A stretch of 64,000 nt of DNA. Origin: VRUE01 sp963718775. Its GTDB lineage: Bacteria > Actinomycetota > Thermoleophilia > Solirubrobacterales > 70-9. A program made the translations under genes and the position numbers. Shown one piece after another: positions 59,563 to 64,000 of this stretch; positions within the stretch are counted from its first letter, which is position 1, and each line of letters starts with the position of its first letter. The stretch is taken from the NCBI GenBank assembly GCA_963718775.1, contig OY970377.1, positions 2,046,001 to 2,110,000 of the forward strand. The letters run 5' to 3'. A model generated the notes under the pieces. That model saw only the letters and a list, made by a program, of their open reading frames with translations. It was not told the origin of the DNA and did not search any database.

Positions 59563-59583
59563 GGGTACATAAGGCGCACCGGA
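59539..59583. repeat. Palindrome 2 flanking the AbiEi/DUF559 gene (overlaps its start)
   Basis: Arms TCCGGTGCGCCTT (59539-59551) and AAGGCGCACCGGA (59571-59583), 19-base loop. It covers the first codons of the minus-strand gene, so that the coding sequence starts inside the palindrome. Its left arm and CATAAGGCGCACCGGAG are shared with the palindrome at 58579-58623. Confidence 0.7.
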
Positions 59584-59629
59584 GCGGAGTTTGCCCCCGT
59601 GGGAGGGTCAGATCGGTGTTACCTGATGG

Positions 59630-60490
59630 CTAGACGGTGCCGGGGGTGGCGGTCGGCGGTGCGTTGCGGCCGCCCTTTTTGGGTTTGACCGCGGACTCGA
59701 GCTCCTCGACGGTGAAGCCGCCGACCGCCTCGCCGTCGACGGCGTAGCGGTATAGGGCGACGCCGAAGATGTTGCTGAGGGCGCTGGAGACGAGCATCGA
59801 GATCGCCAGGCCGATGATGCCGATGACGAGCAGCAGGGCGCCGGCGAAGCTGGCCGAGGCCCAGACCAGGAAGCCGGCGAAGATCAGCAGCGCCGAGGGG
59901 AGGACGCCGAAGAGGAAGACGGCGCCGCCGATCGCGATGTTGCCGGTCACCTGCTGGCCCCAGCGCGATTTGAAGAGTCCGGCCGAGCGCTTCAGCGTCT
60001 CGAAAGGCCCGGTGCCCTCGAGCGCGATCACCGGCACGGCGAGGAAGGTGATCAGCGACCAGCCGATCGCCAGCACCCGGCTGACGATCTCGCCGATGGC
60101 GCCCTGGTTCTCGAGCGCGCTCAGCACCAGCCCGACGGTGGTCGCGACGGCCGCCCAGCCGCAGATCTGTGAGAAGCGGCTGCGAGAGATCGCCAGGCCG
60201 TCGCTAACGGTCGCCTGCTGGCCGCGGAAGATCATGTCGGCGGCGGCAGCGAGGCCGACGCTGAAGTAGGTGCCGATTACCGCCAGCAGGTAGAAGCCGA
60301 TAACCGCCAGGGCGCCGCCGAAGACCGTCTGGTCGTCCTCGATCAGATAGATGCCGGGACCGACGACGATGATCGCGCAGACGATCGTGGCGAGCCCGCC
60401 GTAGAGGGGGAAGCGCAGCAGCTCGGGGTTCTCGCGCAGCAGTCCCCAGCTTTTCTTGGTCAGCTGCCAACCGCGTTTGATCCTGCTCAT
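59630..60490 (-). CDS. DUF6159-like multi-span membrane protein
   Basis: About 286 residues from ATG 60490, which overlaps the ABC1-kinase TGA. An N-terminal basic segment (MSRIKRGWQLTKKSWGLLRE) precedes six or more hydrophobic helices, including FLFGVLPSALLIFAGFLVWA and a late VSSALSNIFGVALYRYAVDG. The GWQLTKKSW...LL.NPELL opening is typical of DUF6159. Its tight coupling to an ABC1 kinase suggests a joint membrane or quinone/lipid role, but function is unknown. Confidence 0.74.
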   Translation of the reverse strand: MSRIKRGWQLTKKSWGLLRENPELLRFPLYGGLATIVCAIIVVGPGIYLIEDDQTVFGGALAVIGFYLLAVIGTYFSVGLAAAADMIFRGQQATVSDGLAISRSRFSQICGWAAVATTVGLVLSALENQGAIGEIVSRVLAIGWSLITFLAVPVIALEGTGPFETLKRSAGLFKSRWGQQVTGNIAIGGAVFLFGVLPSALLIFAGFLVWASASFAGALLLVIGIIGLAISMLVSSALSNIFGVALYRYAVDGEAVGGFTVEELESAVKPKKGGRNAPPTATPGTV

Positions 60491-61920
60491 CGCTGCTCCC
60501 CTTCCAGAGACTTCTCGACGATCGGTGTCTGCAGCATGCCTCTTCCCTCGAAGTACTCCCACTCCTGCTCGCCCAGCTCGGTGGCCGGCGGATCGGCGTA
60601 GATCCACTCGCGCATGATCCGGTGCCAGTTGCGTTTCGCGCGCAGCTGGCCGAGCACGGCGACGACGCCGATTTCCATCCGCCGCCCCATCAGCTCGTCG
60701 GCCGGCAGGGACTCGCGGCGCATCAGGTCGTAGTACTCCGAGCGCGGGTCGTTGGTCGACTCGATGATCTTCATCACCCGCCGAGCGCTGATTTCGATCT
60801 CGCGATCCTCGATGTACCAGCCGCCGACCGCCATCGTGTGCTCCATCACCCGCTCGGCGTCGAGCTTGGAAGGGTTCTTGATGAAGCCGAGGTCGTGCAG
60901 GGCGCTGCGGAACGCCTCGGGGTCTTCATGAAAGGCGGCGTCGATCGCGCGCTGCTCGAGCACGATCTGCTCGTGGTCGAGCTTCTTGGTCATGCCGAAG
61001 TCGATGAAGGCGACGCGGCCGTCGTTCATCAGGATGTAGTTGCCGGGGTGGGGGTCTGCGTTGAAGTGCTGCAGGTGGTAGATCGAGCCGAAGCTGCCGC
61101 GGAAGACGATCTCGCCGAAGCGGCTGCGCTCCTCGTCGGGCAGTTCCTTGACCTTCTCGAAGCCGACGCCCTCGACGAACTCGGTGACCAGCACCCGGCG
61201 CCGCGAGAGCCGCGTGATCACTTCCGGCACGTAGATGAAGGGATGATCGCGGTAGGCGCGGGCGAAGCTGCGCTGGTTCTGCGCCTCGTACTCGTAGTCG
61301 AGCTCCTCCATGACCCGCTCGCGCAGCTCGGCGGCGATCGCCTTGGCGTCGAGGCCGGGAGCGAGGGCGCGGGCGAGGCGGACGATCGTGCCGGCGTTGC
61401 GCAGGTCGGCGTCGAGCGCCTCGGCGATCCCCGGGTACTGGATCTTCACGGCGACCTTGCGGCCGTCGAGCAGCTCGGCGCGGTGCACCTGGCCGATCGA
61501 CGCTGCGGCGAAGGCCTCCTGCTCGAACTCGGCGAAGAGCTCGGAGAGCGGTTCTCCGTCGTACTCGTCCTCGAGCACCTTCACGACCTTCTCCCAGGGC
61601 ATTGCCGGGGCGTCGGTGCGCAGCTTCGCCAGCTGTTCTTGGTAGACCTCGCGGTGCTCCTCGGGGATGAATTCGGTGTCGATGAAGGAGGCGAACTGCC
61701 CCAGCTTCATCGCCGCGCCCTTCATCTGGCCCAGCGCGCCGACCATCTTCATCGCCGTCTCGAGGTGGCGCTGCTCCAGCTTCTCCTTGCCGTCCTCCTC
61801 GGAGCGGGCGACGTTGGTCGCCTTGGTGCCCGCGTAGCGGGCGCCCTGAACGCCGACGATCGAGCCCAACTTGGCGGAACGGCGGATGCGTCCCTTGGGG
61901 ATCTTCGAGTCCTCTGACAC
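60487..61920 (-). CDS. ABC1/UbiB-family atypical kinase
   Basis: 477 residues from GTG 61920. KxGQ motif: MKLGQFASFIDTEFIPEEHR; FAAASIGQVHRAELLDGRKV, AVKIQYPG holds the catalytic lysine and the A-rich nucleotide loop; HFNADPHPGNYILMNDGRVA, FIDFG holds HxD-type and DFG motifs. UbiB/Coq8 proteins support quinone or lipid biosynthesis and are thought to bind ATP and extract lipids; a menaquinone-related role is plausible here (inference). Confidence 0.93.
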   Translation of the reverse strand: MSEDSKIPKGRIRRSAKLGSIVGVQGARYAGTKATNVARSEEDGKEKLEQRHLETAMKMVGALGQMKGAAMKLGQFASFIDTEFIPEEHREVYQEQLAKLRTDAPAMPWEKVVKVLEDEYDGEPLSELFAEFEQEAFAAASIGQVHRAELLDGRKVAVKIQYPGIAEALDADLRNAGTIVRLARALAPGLDAKAIAAELRERVMEELDYEYEAQNQRSFARAYRDHPFIYVPEVITRLSRRRVLVTEFVEGVGFEKVKELPDEERSRFGEIVFRGSFGSIYHLQHFNADPHPGNYILMNDGRVAFIDFGMTKKLDHEQIVLEQRAIDAAFHEDPEAFRSALHDLGFIKNPSKLDAERVMEHTMAVGGWYIEDREIEISARRVMKIIESTNDPRSEYYDLMRRESLPADELMGRRMEIGVVAVLGQLRAKRNWHRIMREWIYADPPATELGEQEWEYFEGRGMLQTPIVEKSLEGEQR

Positions 61921-61978
61921 GGACGGAAGGTTGTCACAGGTTCCGTTTTCGCTCGGTTCTCTATCCTCTCCCGTCCGG

Positions 61979-62662
61979 ATGGCCCGTGGACGCGAAAAAC
62001 TCAAGGCAGCACCCCGCACCGAGTTCGGCTCGCGGACTTCCCGTCGCCTGCGGCGTGAGGGCATGGTGCCCGGCGTCGTCTACAGCGGCGGCTCCGCGGC
62101 GCAGTCCTTCCAGGTTGCCGAACGCGACGTGCGCAACGTCCTCGGCGAAGGCGCCGCGCTGTTCGACCTCGAGATCGAGGGCGGCAAAGCCGTCCCGGTC
62201 GTCGTCAAGGAGCAGCAGCTGCATCCCGTGCGCGGCAGCCTCCAGCACATCGATCTTCAAGAGGTGCGGCTCGACGAGGCGATCCAGGCCGAGGTCGCGA
62301 TCGAGCTCGAGGGCACCGAGACCGCCCCGGGCGTCAAGGGCGGCGGCGTGCTCGAGCACGTCACCCGCGAAGTCACCGTCGAAGCGCTGCCGACCGAGAT
62401 CCCCGACCGCATCGTCGCCGACGTCTCGGCGATGGAGATCAACGACACCCTGCAGCTCTCGGCGCTGGTCGTGCCCGAGGGCGTCACCCTCGTCGCCGAC
62501 GATCCCGACGAGGTGACGATCGCCACCCTCTCGCCGCCGCGCGTCGAGGAAGAGCCCGAGCCCGCCGTCGAGGAGGAGACAGAGCTCGTCGGCGAGGAGG
62601 GCGAGGCCCCGGCCGGCGAGGATGCCGGCGAGGGCGATTCGGGCGACTCCGGCGGGGAGTAA
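61979..62662 (+). CDS. rplY: Ribosomal protein bL25 (Ctc-type, long)
   Basis: 5S rRNA-binding ribosomal protein. ATG 61979. The opening REKLKAAPRTEFGSRTSRRL, RREGMVPGVVYSGG and HPVRGSLQHIDLQEV are typical of the L25 domain; the C-terminal TL5/CTC domain includes LPTEIPDRIVADVSAMEIND. The last ~45 residues are an acidic, low-complexity Glu/Ala/Gly tail. 227 residues. It is followed by pth, as in most bacteria, with only a few bases between. Confidence 0.95.
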   Translation: MARGREKLKAAPRTEFGSRTSRRLRREGMVPGVVYSGGSAAQSFQVAERDVRNVLGEGAALFDLEIEGGKAVPVVVKEQQLHPVRGSLQHIDLQEVRLDEAIQAEVAIELEGTETAPGVKGGGVLEHVTREVTVEALPTEIPDRIVADVSAMEINDTLQLSALVVPEGVTLVADDPDEVTIATLSPPRVEEEPEPAVEEETELVGEEGEAPAGEDAGEGDSGDSGGE

Positions 62663-62665
62663 CCG

Positions 62666-63265
62666 CTGTCCCTCTTTCGCCGCCGCCGCGCCGAGCAAGG
62701 CCAGGGCGAGCAGGGCGAGCGCATCCTGATCGTCGGCCTCGGCAACCCCGGCCAGCAATACGCCGCCACCCGTCACAACGTCGGCTTCGAGATCGCCGCC
62801 GAGCTGTCGCGGCGCTGGGACCTACCCAGGGCGAAGTCGAAGTTCGGCGGGCTGCTGAGCGAAGGACGCGCCGGTCCCAGCGGGCCGCGAGTGGCGGTCC
62901 TGCTGCCGCAGACTCAGATGAACGTCTCGGGCGATTCGGCCGGCCCGGCCCGCGGTTCGCTGCGCGTGCCGCTCGACCGCGTCGTCGCGCTCCACGACGA
63001 GATCGACCTGCCCTTCGGCGAGGTTCGCGTCCGGCTCGGCGGCGGCCTGGCCGGGCACAACGGCCTCAAGAGCCTCAAGCGCGGCTTCGGCGACCCCGAG
63101 TTCTGGCGTGTGCGGGTCGGCGTCGGCCGACCCGACTCCACCGATCCGGAGATCGTCGCCTCCTACGTGCTCGGTCGCTTCCGCGAGCCACGCGAGGAGG
63201 TGGTGGCGTTGATCGCGAGCGCCGCCGACGAGACCGAGACCCTCGTCGCGAAGCTGGACGAATAG
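62666..63265 (+). CDS. pth: Peptidyl-tRNA hydrolase, apparent CTG start
   Basis: Recycles peptidyl-tRNAs. The frame opens right after the rplY TAA and no ATG, GTG or TTG precedes ILIVGLGNPGQQYAATRHNV, which holds the catalytic His and Asn. CTG 62666 follows GGGGAG by 6 bases and is the only good start; a GTG at 62891 would delete the active site. VVALHDEIDLPFGEVRVRLG, GGLAGHNGLKS provides the Asp and later Asn; PQTQMNVSG deviates from the usual PQTYMN. About 199 residues. CTG initiation, or an undetected sequence error, must be resolved. Confidence 0.88.
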   Translation: MSLFRRRRAEQGQGEQGERILIVGLGNPGQQYAATRHNVGFEIAAELSRRWDLPRAKSKFGGLLSEGRAGPSGPRVAVLLPQTQMNVSGDSAGPARGSLRVPLDRVVALHDEIDLPFGEVRVRLGGGLAGHNGLKSLKRGFGDPEFWRVRVGVGRPDSTDPEIVASYVLGRFREPREEVVALIASAADETETLVAKLDE

Positions 63266-63275
63266 ATTGCGCCTC

Positions 63276-64000
63276 GTGAGCGACGAGATCGCGGTGACGA
63301 GCTACGAGGTCGACCAGCAGGGCGTCGCGGTGCTGCGCCTGCAACGGCCGAAGTCCCGCAACGCGATCGACACCCAGGTGCTGGTCGAGATGCTGGAGCA
63401 CGTCGCCGTCGCCCGCGCTGACGATGCCGTGCGGGTGCTGGTCGTCAGCTCCTCCGATCACATGGGCCTTTCCGCTGGCGCCGACGTCAAGGAGGAGCTC
63501 GACGAGGAGGGCAGCCTGCGCCGCATGCAGCTCTTCGCCGACGCCTACGACCAGATCGTCGCCTTCCCCAAGCCGACGATCGCGGTCTGCCACGGCGACG
63601 TGGTCGGCGGCGGCGCCGAGATCGCCGTTGCCTGCGACATGCGCATCGGCGGCTCCAACCTGCGCATGCGCTTCCCGGGCGCCGCGCTGGGAGTGCCCGT
63701 CGGGCCCGCCCGCCTCGTCACCCTCTGTGGTCTCGCCACCGCCAAGTACCTGCTGCTCTCCTCACGCACGATCGGCGCCGACGAGGCACTGCGCCTCGGC
63801 TTGGTCAACCGGGTCGCCCCGGCCGCGGCCACAGAGGAGTCGGCACTGGGCCTCGCTGCCGAGGTTGCCGCGCACCCGCCCGAGGCGGTTGCCCGACTGA
63901 AGCGCATGCTGCACGAGTGGGACGACGTCGAGGGGCGCAGCAACAGCGAGGGCAAGGTCCAGGTGGAGTGGCAGCGCAGCGGGCCCGGCCTGCCCTACGC
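63276..64000 (+). CDS. Enoyl-CoA hydratase/isomerase family protein, truncated by window edge
   Basis: Crotonase-fold protein, 241 residues visible from GTG 63276 with the stop outside. The first oxyanion-hole block is SAGADVKEELDEEG and the second is CHGDVVGGGAEIAVACDMRI; FPGAALGVPVGPARLV occupies the position of the second catalytic Glu segment and lacks a clear glutamate, so hydratase activity is uncertain and an isomerase, decarboxylase or CoA-hydrolase variant is possible. It follows pth by 10 bp. Confidence 0.85.
   Translation, partial: MSDEIAVTSYEVDQQGVAVLRLQRPKSRNAIDTQVLVEMLEHVAVARADDAVRVLVVSSSDHMGLSAGADVKEELDEEGSLRRMQLFADAYDQIVAFPKPTIAVCHGDVVGGGAEIAVACDMRIGGSNLRMRFPGAALGVPVGPARLVTLCGLATAKYLLLSSRTIGADEALRLGLVNRVAPAAATEESALGLAAEVAAHPPEAVARLKRMLHEWDDVEGRSNSEGKVQVEWQRSGPGLPY

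Overview
The window is high-GC, gene-dense DNA from one bacterial chromosome, with no stretch above about 200 bp lacking a gene. Several features point to an actinobacterium, most plausibly class Thermoleophilia (Solirubrobacterales-like): PucR-type regulators, an MmpL-type transporter, an IDH1-like isocitrate dehydrogenase, a succinate dehydrogenase with a CCG-domain third subunit, and a DUF4242/DUF6159/DUF6463-type gene set. The class-level placement is inference from gene content, not a phylogeny.

Layout. 1-8.8 kb: lysC (5' truncated) and asd (aspartate pathway), a Na+/H+ antiporter, a small coiled-coil membrane protein, then on the minus strand an sdhA-sdhB-sdhE operon and an M28 peptidase. 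8.8-19 kb: site-2 protease with CBS domains, AidB-like acyl-CoA dehydrogenase, DUF4242 gene, tetR, icd, mdh, an AT-hook/winged-helix nucleoid protein, a delta-9 type desaturase divergent from a PucR regulator, and a fatty acid hydroxylase. 19-33 kb: Hsp20-Lon proteostasis pair, GT39-like glycosyltransferase, TetR-MmpL pair, amidase, a second small TetR locus, an R2-like/SCP2 fusion protein and an acyl-CoA ligase. 33-38.9 kb: three FKBP-type lipoproteins around an IclR-controlled catabolic pair (BBE-like FAD oxidase and DAPG-hydrolase-like protein), an AlkZ-like winged-helix protein and a VOC protein. 38.9-53.8 kb: glyS, fmdB-like, LytR-CpsA-Psr, glk, rsmI, metG, a minus-strand insert (serine hydrolase, lactate oxidase family), a secreted protein, tatD, rsmA, ispE, a DedA-PAP2 fusion, a PucR regulator and tRNA-Gln. 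53.8-64 kb: an HNH endonuclease, HdeD-like protein, glmU-prs-GDPD, an AbiEi/DUF559 cassette, DUF6159 and ABC1 kinase genes, rplY-pth and a truncated crotonase.

Two themes stand out. First, at least twelve single-base reading-frame breaks interrupt otherwise well-conserved genes (asd, nhaP twice, sdhA, sdhB, sdhE twice, tetR, the FAD oxidase, the AlkZ-like gene twice, HNH). Ten read as an extra base and two as a missing base. Because several are central metabolic genes, base-level assembly error is the most economical explanation; biological decay cannot be excluded from sequence alone.

Second, many intergenic gaps carry unusually long, near-perfect palindromes. Two of them (10.0 and 26.9 kb) are copies of one roughly 115-bp dispersed element with conserved inner blocks and different outer arms. 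Two others, which share sequence with each other, bracket the AbiEi/DUF559 gene at 58.6-59.6 kb. These palindromes are the best candidates here for something not routinely annotated. No CRISPR array, rRNA, recognisable insertion sequence or origin was seen.
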